DNA from: Pseudomonas vlassakiae
GTDB taxonomy: Bacteria; Pseudomonadota; Gammaproteobacteria; Pseudomonadales; Pseudomonadaceae
Length of the DNA: 64,000 nt
Reading direction: 5' to 3'
Assembly: GCF_014269035.2 (NCBI RefSeq)
Contig: NZ_JABWRP020000004.1
Coordinates: 124,001 to 188,000, forward strand
Shown: piece after piece, positions 55,065 to 62,857 of the stretch
Position numbering within the stretch: position 1 is the first letter of the stretch
Layout: each line of letters begins with the position of its first letter
The notes under the pieces: model-generated
What the model saw: the letters and a program-made list of their open reading frames with translations, nothing else
Told to the model about the DNA's origin: nothing
Databases searched by the model: none
Translations under genes and position numbers: made by a program

Positions 55065-55189
55065 CCAGGGCCGCTGCGCAGCCCTTTCGCGACACAAGGC
55101 CGCTCCCACAGGTACAGCGCCAGCCTGAGCCATCGCGCTGTACTTGTGGGAGCGGCCTTGTGTCGCGAAAGGGTCGCGAAGCGGCCCCA
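55065..55189. repeat. REP palindrome pair (inverted), family A
   Basis: Two head-to-head copies with the core CCCTTTCGCGACACAAGGCC and arms GCTCCCACAGG, like those at 4782-4889. It separates the hutD stop (55196) from the hutU operator region, so the hutCD mRNA probably ends here. Confidence 0.9.
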
Positions 55190-55195
55190 GCTATT

Positions 55196-55765
55196 TCAAT
55201 TTCGAATAAGCTCGATCAGGCAAAACCGCCCCTGCACATCCAGCCCCAGCAACCCGTCATTGCCATCCAGCCGCAAGCAGTCGTACAGCCCCAACTGGTG
55301 CGTCTCCCCTGCCATCGCCACTTCAACCTGGTTGCTCGCAGCAAACAGCAACACCGTCGACGCCGAGCTGTACAAGCGGCTGGTGCCGTCGAACCACTGC
55401 AAGCGCGCCCGATAGCGCTGCGGTGCATAGATCAGGTTGAAGTCGCGGATCGGCCCACCGAGCAGTTTGCAGCTGACCTGGCTCTCGCCGCTGAAAGCGA
55501 ACGCATCGAACGGCAACAATGGCCGGGTGGCCTGATCGTCGACCAGCAAACGCATGCCATCTCCCTGCAGCACGGTGATGATCCGCTGGTAGCCGGCAAA
55601 CACGGAAAACCCACCCGACTCCTCGATATCGGCAATCGACAGGCGCCAACCGAAGCCATCGAGCCCCTCGCCGTTATCGCGGGTAATCTCTTCGGTGAAA
55701 CCACCACCGTTCTTCCACGGCATGCGCGGGTAATCCTGCGCACGCAGCAACTGCAACTGGGTCAT
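55196..55765 (-). CDS. hutD: HutD family protein
   Basis: Cupin-fold protein conserved in Pseudomonas hut clusters; in P. fluorescens it has been proposed to act as a governor that limits hut expression, probably by binding urocanate or a related metabolite. The 189 residues contain YPRMPWKNGGGFTEEI, GFGWRLSIADIEESGGFSVFAGYQR and SGESQVSCKLLGGPIRDFNLI. Its ATG overlaps the hutC stop by four bases. Confidence 0.93.
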   Translation of the reverse strand: MTQLQLLRAQDYPRMPWKNGGGFTEEITRDNGEGLDGFGWRLSIADIEESGGFSVFAGYQRIITVLQGDGMRLLVDDQATRPLLPFDAFAFSGESQVSCKLLGGPIRDFNLIYAPQRYRARLQWFDGTSRLYSSASTVLLFAASNQVEVAMAGETHQLGLYDCLRLDGNDGLLGLDVQGRFCLIELIRN

Positions 55766-56508
55766 TTACTGAAACGTCCTTCAAGGCGGTGACGGGAACC
55801 GGGGTGGATCAGCCGCGCGGCAGTCACGGGCTGACGACCCGACCAAGTGCGACGACGGATCAGCAGGCACGGTTCGCCGCGCTCGATCTGCAGAAGGCGG
55901 CACTCTTCGGGCTCGGCGAGAATCGCCTCGACCACGTGCTCGCCCTCGGTCAGCGGCGCCACCTGGGACAGGTAGGCGTACGGCGTCTGCCGGGTGAAAT
56001 CCTGCTTGAGGTATTCCGGGGCGATGGCGGCGTTGACGTAGCGGTCCTCGATCTGCACCGGCACGCCATTCTCGTAATGCACGATCAACGAGTGGAACAC
56101 CCGCTGCCCTTCACGCATGTCCAGGGCCAGGGCGCGCTCGGAACCAGCGGCCTCTTCGGCCAGCTTGATCACCTGGCAGCTATGCTGGTGGCCACGGCCG
56201 GCGATCTCGTCGGCGATGTTGTTGACTTCGAACAGCGCCGAGCGGGTCTTGGGCTCGGCGACGAAGGTGCCTACGCCCTGCATCCGCACCAGCAGGCCTT
56301 CAGCGGTGAGTTCACGCAGGGCGCGGTTGATGGTCATGCGGCTGAAGCCCAGCTCGCTGACCAATTCGCTCTCTGAAGGTACCCGGTGATGCGGCGGCCA
56401 GCTGCCGTTTTCGATCTGCTGGATGATCATCTGCTTGACCCGGGCATACAGCGGCGCCGGGCCCTCGCCCATCTGGGCAACCAGCGCGGAGACAGGAGGT
56501 GTCGGCAC
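55762..56508 (-). CDS. hutC: HutC, histidine utilisation repressor (GntR family)
   Basis: Urocanate-responsive repressor of the hut genes. The 248 residues start at GTG 56508. The GntR winged helix covers about 20-90 (APLYARVKQMIIQQIENGSW, VPSESELVSELGFSRMTINRAL) and a UTRA ligand domain covers about 100-235 (SHLIVHYENG-type, IEDRYVNAAIAP). It is divergent from hutF with an operator between them, and co-transcribed with hutD. Confidence 0.96.
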   Translation of the reverse strand: MPTPPVSALVAQMGEGPAPLYARVKQMIIQQIENGSWPPHHRVPSESELVSELGFSRMTINRALRELTAEGLLVRMQGVGTFVAEPKTRSALFEVNNIADEIAGRGHQHSCQVIKLAEEAAGSERALALDMREGQRVFHSLIVHYENGVPVQIEDRYVNAAIAPEYLKQDFTRQTPYAYLSQVAPLTEGEHVVEAILAEPEECRLLQIERGEPCLLIRRRTWSGRQPVTAARLIHPGSRHRLEGRFSK

Positions 56509-56573
56509 GGCGTTGAGTCCTTAGGCAATGGAATGAGCGGTAGCTTGCCGCAGTTTACCCGGCAGGCAAACGC

Positions 56574-56592
56574 CTGTATATGTATATACAAG
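56574..56592. promoter_or_regulatory. HutC operator between hutC and hutF
   Basis: CTGTATATGTATATACAAG contains the self-complementary TGTATATACA (56581-56590) followed by AG, almost identical to the TGTATGTACAAG before hutU. It lies 26 bp before the hutF ATG and 65 bp before hutC, so one site could repress hutF and autoregulate hutCD. Confidence 0.75.
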
Positions 56593-56595
56593 TTA

Positions 56596-56604
56596 AACAA
56601 TAAC
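56596..56604 (+). promoter_or_regulatory. Crc/Hfq catabolite-repression motif before hutF
   Basis: AACAATAAC contains a perfect AAYAAYAA and touches the CAGGA ribosome binding site of hutF. Confidence 0.6.
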
Positions 56605-56617
56605 AGGATTTTTGCCG

Positions 56618-57982
56618 ATGTCCGCCTATTTTGCCGAACGCGCCCTGCTACCGACGGGTTGGGCCAGTAACGTCCGCTTCGAAGTATCCAGTGACGGCTT
56701 GCTCAGCCGCATCGAAGCCGACGCCTCGGCCGAAGGCGCCGAGCGCCTGGCCGGGCCGTTGCTGCCCGGCATGCCCAACCTGCACTCGCATGCGTTCCAG
56801 CGCGCCATGGCGGGGCTGGCGGAAGTCGCGGGCAACCCCAACGACAGCTTCTGGACCTGGCGCGAGCTGATGTATCGCCTGGTCGGCAAGATCACCCCGG
56901 AGCAGCTGCAGGTCATCGCCCGCCAGCTGTACATCGAGATGCTCAAGGCCGGCTACACCTCGGTGGCCGAGTTCCACTACGTGCACCATGACCAGGCAGG
57001 CAAAGCCTACGCCGACCCGGCCGAGCTGTCCCGACGCATCAGTGCAGCTGCGTCCAGCAGCGGCATCGGCCTGACTTTGCTACCCGTGCTTTACAGCCAT
57101 GCCGGTTTTGGCGGCCAGGCGCCGAACGAAGGGCAGCGGCGCTTCATCAACTCCACCGAACAGTACCTGCAGCTGCAGGCGCAACTGGCGCCAATTTTGG
57201 CAGCGCAACCTGCGCAGCAGCTGGGCCTGTGCTTCCACTCGCTGCGCGCGGTCACGCCCGGCCAGATCGCCGAGGTACTGGCTGCCGGCAACCCGCAGTG
57301 CCCGATTCATATCCACATCGCCGAACAGCAGAAGGAAGTCGACGACTGCCTGGCCTGGAGCGGGTTGCGGCCGCTGCAATGGCTGTATGAACACGTTGAT
57401 GTGGACCGCCGCTGGTGCCTGGTGCACGCCACCCACGCCGAGGCCGACGAAGTCACGGCCATGGCACGCAGTGGCGCGGTGGCCGGGCTGTGCCTGACCA
57501 CCGAAGCCAACCTGGGCGATGGCATTTTCCCGGCCGTGGAGTTCCTCGCCCAGGGCGGGCGCATGGGCATCGGTTCGGACAGCCATGTGTCGCTGAGCGT
57601 GGTCGAAGAGCTGCGTTGGCTGGAATACGGCCAACGTCTGCGGGATCAGCGGCGCAACCGGCTATACCGTGGCGACCAGCCGATGGTCGGGCGCACGCTG
57701 TATGACGCAGCACTGGTCGGCGGCGCGCAGGCGCTGGGGCAGCCGATTGGCGAACTGGCGGTCGGCAAGCGCGCCGACTGGCTGGTGCTGGATGGGCAAG
57801 ACCCGTACATCGCCATGGCCGAGGGTGACGGGATTCTCAACCGCTGGCTGTTCGCGGGCGGCGACCGTCAGGTACGCGATGTGATGGTCAATGGTCAGTG
57901 GGTGGTGCGTCAGGGGCAACATGCCCATGAAGAGCAGAGCCGGCAGGCGTTTGCCGCAGTACTGCGAACGCTACTGGGTTGA
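56618..57982 (+). CDS. hutF: HutF, formiminoglutamate deiminase
   Basis: Amidohydrolase-superfamily enzyme that turns N-formimino-glutamate into N-formylglutamate, the substrate of HutG. The 454 residues start MSAYFAERALLPTGWASNV. Metal ligands appear as MPNLHSHAFQRAM, the CPIHIHIAEQ pair of histidines, CLVHATHAEADE and GIGSDSHVSL. Its distance from the hutUHTIG operon is bridged by common HutC sites. ATG 56618 is preferred over a TTG six bases earlier, which is too close to the ribosome binding site. Confidence 0.96.
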   Translation: MSAYFAERALLPTGWASNVRFEVSSDGLLSRIEADASAEGAERLAGPLLPGMPNLHSHAFQRAMAGLAEVAGNPNDSFWTWRELMYRLVGKITPEQLQVIARQLYIEMLKAGYTSVAEFHYVHHDQAGKAYADPAELSRRISAAASSSGIGLTLLPVLYSHAGFGGQAPNEGQRRFINSTEQYLQLQAQLAPILAAQPAQQLGLCFHSLRAVTPGQIAEVLAAGNPQCPIHIHIAEQQKEVDDCLAWSGLRPLQWLYEHVDVDRRWCLVHATHAEADEVTAMARSGAVAGLCLTTEANLGDGIFPAVEFLAQGGRMGIGSDSHVSLSVVEELRWLEYGQRLRDQRRNRLYRGDQPMVGRTLYDAALVGGAQALGQPIGELAVGKRADWLVLDGQDPYIAMAEGDGILNRWLFAGGDRQVRDVMVNGQWVVRQGQHAHEEQSRQAFAAVLRTLLG

Positions 57983-57989
57983 ATGCAGA

Positions 57990-58011
57990 GGGGGCCGCAA
58001 CAGCGGCCCCC
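57990..58011. terminator. Terminator between convergent hutF and blc
   Basis: GGGGGCCGC, AACA, GCGGCCCCC: a perfect 9-bp stem starting 8 bp after the hutF stop and ending 7 bp before the blc stop. The following T-run is short (CTTC). Confidence 0.65.
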
Positions 58012-58017
58012 TTCATC

Positions 58018-58590
58018 TCAATGCATCTGCACGATCTGCTTGTCCGGGGTACGCCAGATCAAGCGGCTGGTGTCATAGCCCTGCTGGCGGGCCTTGGACA
58101 TCAGGCTCTCACGCTCCCACACCGGCAGGGTCGGCGTGCGCGACAGGATCCACAGGTACTTGCGGTCCGGGCTGCCGACGATCGCGGTACGGTAGCGGTC
58201 GTCCACGTACAGGATCCAGTACTCGCCCTTGGCCACGCCTGGGACCAGGCGGGTGAACCAGTTGTCGAACTCCACCCACAGCCTGTCGGTATGCCCCGGC
58301 TCCTGGATGTAGGCGTGCCCCTCGGCGCGCAGCCACTCATCGCCCATCGTGCGGCAGCGGTTGAGCACACCGTAGGAGCCATCGGGCTTGAGGTTGTAAT
58401 GCGCTTCGGACTGCGCACAATCGGCCTGGTACTTCATCGGCAGGCGCGCCAGTTCATACCATTTGCCCTGATAGCGCTTGAGGTCGACATCACCCGCCGT
58501 CTTCGGCGCCAGCGGATCGTTGGCGGAAGTGGCACAACCACCCAGCAGCATCACCAGGCACAGCCCCAGCAGAACGTGCAAACGCCTCAT
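58018..58590 (-). CDS. blc: Blc-type outer-membrane lipocalin lipoprotein
   Basis: Bacterial lipocalin that binds lipids at the outer membrane, usually under envelope stress. The 190 residues begin MRRLHVLLGLCLVMLLGGCATS, a lipoprotein signal with the lipobox LGGC (acylated Cys at residue 19). Lipocalin signatures follow: LKRYQGKWYELARLPM (the GxW motif) and the YWILYVDDRYRTAIVGSPDRKYLWILSR strands. It overlaps the preceding small lipoprotein gene by four bases (ATGA). Confidence 0.95.
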   Translation of the reverse strand: MRRLHVLLGLCLVMLLGGCATSANDPLAPKTAGDVDLKRYQGKWYELARLPMKYQADCAQSEAHYNLKPDGSYGVLNRCRTMGDEWLRAEGHAYIQEPGHTDRLWVEFDNWFTRLVPGVAKGEYWILYVDDRYRTAIVGSPDRKYLWILSRTPTLPVWERESLMSKARQQGYDTSRLIWRTPDKQIVQMH

Positions 58591-58841
58591 TTGAGGCCCT
58601 GCCCGGAGTAGATCAGTACCTTGTCGGCCGCGTATTGCACGCTGATGAAGCTCTTCTCGTCCCCCCAGGTACAGCTGCTCATGCCCAGTGCGCCAGAGCA
58701 CTCGGTGGGCGTGCCGAGCAGTTGCTCGACCTCGGCCTTGTTCATACCGGCCTTGAGCTTGGAATAGTTTTCCTGATTGATCTTGCTGCACGCGGTCAGG
58801 ACGACGCACAAGGACAACAGGGCGAGGGAACGCAACGACAT
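58587..58841 (-). CDS. Small lipoprotein (DUF3862/SmpA-like)
   Basis: 84-residue lipoprotein. The signal MSLRSLALLSLCVVLTACSK carries the lipobox LTAC, with Cys18 as acylation site. The mature part, YSKLKAGMNKAEVEQLLGTPTECSGALGMSSCTWG, follows the KxGMxxxEVxxLLGxP pattern of SmpA/BamE-like and DUF3862 proteins, and it has two further Cys that could form a disulphide. AGGAG precedes ATG 58841. It is co-translated with blc, so an envelope role is likely; the exact function is unknown. Confidence 0.88.
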   Translation of the reverse strand: MSLRSLALLSLCVVLTACSKINQENYSKLKAGMNKAEVEQLLGTPTECSGALGMSSCTWGDEKSFISVQYAADKVLIYSGQGLK

Positions 58842-59010
58842 GAAGGGACACTCCTGGGAAATAGACACAGGCGAGTGGCCTGCAGTGACCTTCGACGGGA
58901 AAATCCCTCCCTGGTTCCCTGCTAACACCGCTTTCGTCGTACACCGTTGGTCGGCTGGCCCTGCGCAAACGATTAATGTTTCAGCCCACCGCGACGACAC
59001 AGCGAGCACG

Positions 59011-59029
59011 CTGTGGCGCATTGCCACAG
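59011..59029. promoter_or_regulatory. 7-bp inverted repeat upstream of a chemoreceptor gene
   Basis: CTGTGGC, GCATT, GCCACAG: perfect arms, 37 bp before the ATG at 59066. It could be an operator or a leader hairpin. I do not see a FliA-type promoter in this 224-bp region, unlike the two HBM receptors. Confidence 0.45.
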
Positions 59030-59065
59030 TCCCCTCCTACGCCTTGCCTTGTGCAGACCAGAAAA

Positions 59066-60958
59066 ATGACCAAGAACCTCAAGTTCAGCCACAAGATCCT
59101 GCTGGCCGCCGCCCTCGTGGTGGCCGTTGCCTTCACCTGTTTCGTGCTGTTCAACGACTACCGACAACGCCAGTCCCTGCGCAGCGACACGCAGACCACG
59201 CTGCAGGACCTGGGCAGCCTCACCGCCGGCAACATCCGCAACTGGCTCGACAGCCGGATCCAGCTGCTCGACTCGCTGGCCCAGCAAGTTGCGGTCGATG
59301 GGCCAGGCAAAGCCAGCCTGGACCGCAGCCTGGCCTTGCCGGTCTACGGCAAGAACTTCCAGCTCACCTATTTCGGCGGCCAGGACGGCAGCATGCAGTC
59401 GGTGCCGGTGGGCAACCGCGCCGCCGACTACGACCCGCGGGTGCGGGGCTGGTACAAGGCGGCCCTTGCCAGCGGCCAGACCATCGTCACCGAGCCGTAC
59501 ATCTCGGCCTCGGCCGGCAAGCTGGTGATCACCCTGGCCACCCCGGTGCAGCAAGCCGGCAGGCTGATCGGCGTCAGCGGCGCCGACACCGACCTGCAGA
59601 CCATCAGCAACCTGATCAACGCCCTGAACTTCGACGGCCAGGGCCATGCTTTCATCGTCAATGGCGAAGGCAAGATCCTCATCCACCCGCAAGCCGACCT
59701 GGCCCTGAAAACCCTGGCCGATGTCTACCCGCAGGACACGCCGCGAATCGGCAGCGGCCTCAAGGAAGTCGAAGTCGACGGCCACAAGCAGTTCATCAGC
59801 TTCACCCATGTCGATGGCGTGCCGTCGGCAGACTGGTACGTGGCCCTGGTGCTCGACCAGGAGGCAGCGTTCGCCATGCTGGGTGAGCTGCGCACCTCGG
59901 CCATCATTGCCACCTTGATCGCGGTGGTGGCGATCATCGCCCTGCTCGGCCTGCTGATCCGCGTGCTGATGGCCCCATTGCACCTGATGGGCCGCGCCAT
60001 GCATGACATCGCCGAAGGCGAAGGCGACCTGACCCGGCGCCTGACCATCCACGCCCAGGATGAATTCGGCAGCCTTGGCCAATCGTTCAACCGCTTCGTC
60101 GAACGTATTCACGAGTCGATCCGCGAAGTGGCCTCGGCCACCGGCCAGGTCAACGCCGTGGCGGCCCAGGTGGTGAGCGCTTCGAATGCCTCGATCAACA
60201 ACGCCGACCAGCAGTCCAGCCGCACCAACAGCGTGGCGGCAGCCATCAATCAGCTGGGCGCCGCCGCCCAGGAAATCGCCCAGAACGCCGCGCTGGCCTC
60301 GCAACACTCCAGCGAAGCCCGTGGCCTGGCCGAGGATGGCCAGCAGGTGGTCGGGCGCACCATCGATGTGATGAACCAATTGTCGGCACGGATCAGCGAC
60401 TCGTGTGGCAACATCGAGACGCTCAATGCCCACACCGCCAACATCGGCCAGATCCTCGATGTGATCAGCGGTATTTCCCAGCAGACCAACCTGCTGGCGC
60501 TAAACGCCGCGATTGAAGCGGCCCGCGCCGGCGAGGCAGGACGTGGTTTTGCCGTGGTTGCCGATGAAGTTCGCAACCTCGCGCACCGTACCCAGGAGTC
60601 GGCACAGCAGGTTCAGCGCCTGATCGAAGAGCTGCAGGCCGGCGCGCAAGTGGCGGTCAGCACCATGAACCAGAGCCGCGCGCACAGCGACCACAGCGTG
60701 GGCATTGCCAACCAGGCCGGCGAGCGGCTGGGCAGCGTGACCCAGCGCATTGGCGAAATCGATGGCATGAACCAGTCGGTGGCCACCGCCACCGAAGAGC
60801 AGACGGCCGTGGTCGAGTCGATCAATGTCGACATCAACGAGATCAATACGTTGAACCAGGAAGGGGTGCAGAACCTGCAGAGCACCTTGCGTGCCTGCAC
60901 CGACCTTGAGCATCAGGTCGAGCGGTTGAAGCATCTGGTGGGCAGTTTCAGGATCTGA
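59066..60958 (+). CDS. dCache methyl-accepting chemoreceptor, probable amino-acid sensor
   Basis: 630-residue chemoreceptor with transmembrane helices at about 10-30 and 278-300 enclosing a double-Cache domain. The ligand pocket has Tyr122, Arg127, Trp129, Tyr130 ([13 protein letters not shown]) and Asp174 (SGADTDL). This is the spacing of the amino-acid-binding motif of P. aeruginosa PctA (Y121, R126, W128, Y129, D173), so an amino acid is the most likely ligand. HAMP and the signalling tip [22 protein letters not shown] follow. There is no C-terminal pentapeptide. Purine or GABA binding by related dCache receptors cannot be ruled out. Confidence 0.92.
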   Translation: MTKNLKFSHKILLAAALVVAVAFTCFVLFNDYRQRQSLRSDTQTTLQDLGSLTAGNIRNWLDSRIQLLDSLAQQVAVDGPGKASLDRSLALPVYGKNFQLTYFGGQDGSMQSVPVGNRAADYDPRVRGWYKAALASGQTIVTEPYISASAGKLVITLATPVQQAGRLIGVSGADTDLQTISNLINALNFDGQGHAFIVNGEGKILIHPQADLALKTLADVYPQDTPRIGSGLKEVEVDGHKQFISFTHVDGVPSADWYVALVLDQEAAFAMLGELRTSAIIATLIAVVAIIALLGLLIRVLMAPLHLMGRAMHDIAEGEGDLTRRLTIHAQDEFGSLGQSFNRFVERIHESIREVASATGQVNAVAAQVVSASNASINNADQQSSRTNSVAAAINQLGAAAQEIAQNAALASQHSSEARGLAEDGQQVVGRTIDVMNQLSARISDSCGNIETLNAHTANIGQILDVISGISQQTNLLALNAAIEAARAGEAGRGFAVVADEVRNLAHRTQESAQQVQRLIEELQAGAQVAVSTMNQSRAHSDHSVGIANQAGERLGSVTQRIGEIDGMNQSVATATEEQTAVVESINVDINEINTLNQEGVQNLQSTLRACTDLEHQVERLKHLVGSFRI

Positions 60959-60965
60959 AAATGTT

Positions 60966-60984
60966 GGGGCTGCGTTGCAGCCCC
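60966..60984. terminator. Terminator-like hairpin between convergent genes
   Basis: GGGGCTGC, GTT, GCAGCCCC: perfect 8-bp stem, 7 bp after the chemoreceptor stop and 7 bp before the DUF924 stop. No T-run. Confidence 0.5.
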
Positions 60985-60991
60985 ACTGGCA

Positions 60992-61588
60992 CTAGAACCT
61001 GGACCCAGGCTCCAGCAAAAAATCCATCTCTTCGCTGGTGCTCGGCCGCCCCAGCACCAGGTTGCGGTGCGGGAAGCGGCCGAAACGGGCAATCACCCGC
61101 TGGTGCTGTTCGGCATAGTCGAGGAAGCCTTCGAACAGCCGGCGGTGACCTTCCGGCTGCTCTTCCAGCAGCACCTGGTAGCGCTCGACGCACAGGTTTT
61201 GCCAGTCCAGCACCTCGGCATGCTCCAGCACCAGCAGCACGAATACCCGCTGGATCGGCAGCAACTGGTAATCCCAGTTCTTCTGCAGCCCCTGCATGGC
61301 CACTACCTGGGCACGCCGATCGCCTTCGAAGGCGCGCGGCGTGTCGCGGTAGAGCATGCGTGGCAGCTGATCCAGCAGGATCAGCAGGCCAAGCCAGCCC
61401 TGTGGGCTCTGCTGCCACTCGTCGAGCCCACCCGCCAGGGCCTGCTCGACCAGCTCGCCAAACAGCGCCTGGGCTTCGGCATCGTGATGCTTGCCGAACC
61501 ACAGCGTGCTCTTCTCGTCAGCCACGGCCTGGGGACTGGTGCCCCAACCGAACCACCACTCCAGCAACGGCTGCCAAGGTGCGAGCAT
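60992..61588 (-). CDS. DUF924 family protein
   Basis: Soluble all-helical protein of 198 residues of unknown function, related to tetratricopeptide-like folds. Family landmarks are LEWWFG near the start, WFGKHHD, the strongly conserved ILLDQLPRMLYRDTPRAFEGD, LLPIQRVFVLLVLEHAE and RFPHRNLVLGRPST. It lies 3 bp after fbp on the same strand and probably shares its transcript, but no link to gluconeogenesis is known to me. Confidence 0.9.
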   Translation of the reverse strand: MLAPWQPLLEWWFGWGTSPQAVADEKSTLWFGKHHDAEAQALFGELVEQALAGGLDEWQQSPQGWLGLLILLDQLPRMLYRDTPRAFEGDRRAQVVAMQGLQKNWDYQLLPIQRVFVLLVLEHAEVLDWQNLCVERYQVLLEEQPEGHRRLFEGFLDYAEQHQRVIARFGRFPHRNLVLGRPSTSEEMDFLLEPGSRF

Positions 61589-61591
61589 GAC

Positions 61592-62602
61592 TTACTCCTT
61601 GTGGTAGGCGGTGACGCGCTCGACCTCTTCCTTCGAGCCGAGGATCACCGACACACGCTGGTGCAGGCTCTCTGGCTTGATGTCGAGGATGCGATCGTAA
61701 CCGTTGGTGGAGGCGCCGCCGGCCTGCTCGATGATGAACGACATCGGGTTGGCTTCGTACATCAGGCGCAGCTTGCCCGGCTTGCTCGGCTCACGGGCAT
61801 CGCGCGGGTACATGAACAGACCGCCACGGGTCAGGATACGGTGCACGTCGGCCACCATCGAGGCGATCCAGCGCATGTTGTAGTTCTTCTTCAGCGGGCC
61901 GGTCTCGCCAGCCAGGAGTTCACCTACGTAGCGCTGCACCGGTGCTTCCCAGTGACGCTGGTTGGACATGTTGATGGCGAACTCGGCGGTGCTTTCCGGC
62001 ACGCGGATGTTCTCGTGGGTCAGGACGAAGCTGCCCAGTTCGCGGTCCAAAGTGAAGCCCTTGACGCCGTTGCCCAGGGTCAGGATCAGCATGGTCTGCG
62101 GGCCATAGATGGCATAACCGGCGGCGACCTGCTGGGTGCCTGGCTGCAGGAAGGCGTTCTCGTTCAGGGTTTCGTTCTGGCTCAGGTACTCGTTAGGGCA
62201 ACGCAGTACCGAGAAGATGGTGCCGACCGACACGTTGACGTCGATGTTGGACGAACCGTCCAGCGGGTCGAAGACCAGCAGGTAGGCGCCTTTCGGGTAC
62301 TTGCCCGGGATCTGGTAGGCGTTGTCCATTTCCTCGGACGCCATGCCGGCCAGGTGGCCGCCCCACTCGTTGGCTTCGAGCAGGATATCGTTGGAGATCA
62401 CGTCCAGTTTCTTCTGGACTTCGCCCTGCACGTTTTCCGTGCCCATGCTGCCCAGCACGCCGCCGAGGGCGCCCTTGGACACGTGATGGCTGATTTCCTT
62501 GCACGCACGCGCCACCACTTCGATCAGGAAGCGCAGATCGGCAGGGGTATTGTTGCTGCGGGTCTGCTCAATCAGATAGCGACTCAGGGTAACGCGGGAC
62601 AT
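61592..62602 (-). CDS. fbp: Class I fructose-1,6-bisphosphatase
   Basis: Gluconeogenic phosphatase: fructose 1,6-bisphosphate to fructose 6-phosphate, important because Pseudomonas grows mainly on organic acids and amino acids. The 336 residues show the metal sites in [10 protein letters not shown] and [26 protein letters not shown], plus the lithium-sensitive phosphatase motif. The substrate region [34 protein letters not shown] is intact. GGAG lies about 7 nt before ATG 62602, and a G/C hairpin stands just upstream. Confidence 0.97.
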   Translation of the reverse strand: MSRVTLSRYLIEQTRSNNTPADLRFLIEVVARACKEISHHVSKGALGGVLGSMGTENVQGEVQKKLDVISNDILLEANEWGGHLAGMASEEMDNAYQIPGKYPKGAYLLVFDPLDGSSNIDVNVSVGTIFSVLRCPNEYLSQNETLNENAFLQPGTQQVAAGYAIYGPQTMLILTLGNGVKGFTLDRELGSFVLTHENIRVPESTAEFAINMSNQRHWEAPVQRYVGELLAGETGPLKKNYNMRWIASMVADVHRILTRGGLFMYPRDAREPSKPGKLRLMYEANPMSFIIEQAGGASTNGYDRILDIKPESLHQRVSVILGSKEEVERVTAYHKE

Positions 62603-62621
62603 GTATGGCTCCGAAAGGATA

Positions 62622-62638
62622 GGGGGTGAAAAACCCCC
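62622..62638 (-). other. Hairpin in the fbp leader
   Basis: GGGGG and CCCCC flank a 7-base A-rich loop, 20-36 nt upstream of the fbp start, just outside the ribosome binding site. On the fbp strand the T-rich loop is inside the stem, not after it, so this is not a normal terminator. Confidence 0.45.
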
Positions 62639-62753
62639 GCAGTTTACAGGGAGAGTTGCAGCCTAGCGAGCAAAGAGACTCGCCTGGGCTGTCAGACGGC
62701 ACATTAGGTCGGTAGTTCAGCCGGCGCCAGGCCGATGGTCGGGGCCGGCCCCA

Positions 62754-62842
62754 TTCGCGGGTAAACCCGCTTCCACAGGGAACTGCGCAGCTCTCCAAGC
62801 CCGTGAAGATCCCTGTAGGAGCGGGTTTACCCGCGAAGAGGC
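62754..62842. repeat. REP palindrome pair (inverted), family B
   Basis: TTCGCGGGTAAACCCGCTTC (62754-62773) and the inverted GAGCGGGTTTACCCGCGAAG (62819-62838) share the GGGTAAACCC core of the pair between phaD and phaF. It lies between the glgP stop and the fbp leader. Confidence 0.88.
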
Positions 62843-62857
62843 CAGGACAGGCTTACA

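Noticed and set aside
54782..55160. Possible small gene downstream of the hutU promoter region
   Set aside because: The open stretches are made of REP sequence and the reverse of hutU; there is no ribosome binding site or conserved protein.
57990..58011. REP element after hutF
   Set aside because: It is a simple 9-bp hairpin without any of the REP cores, better explained as a terminator.
61067..62629. 520-residue open frame opposite DUF924 and fbp
   Set aside because: It spans two real genes on the other strand and has no recognisable domain.
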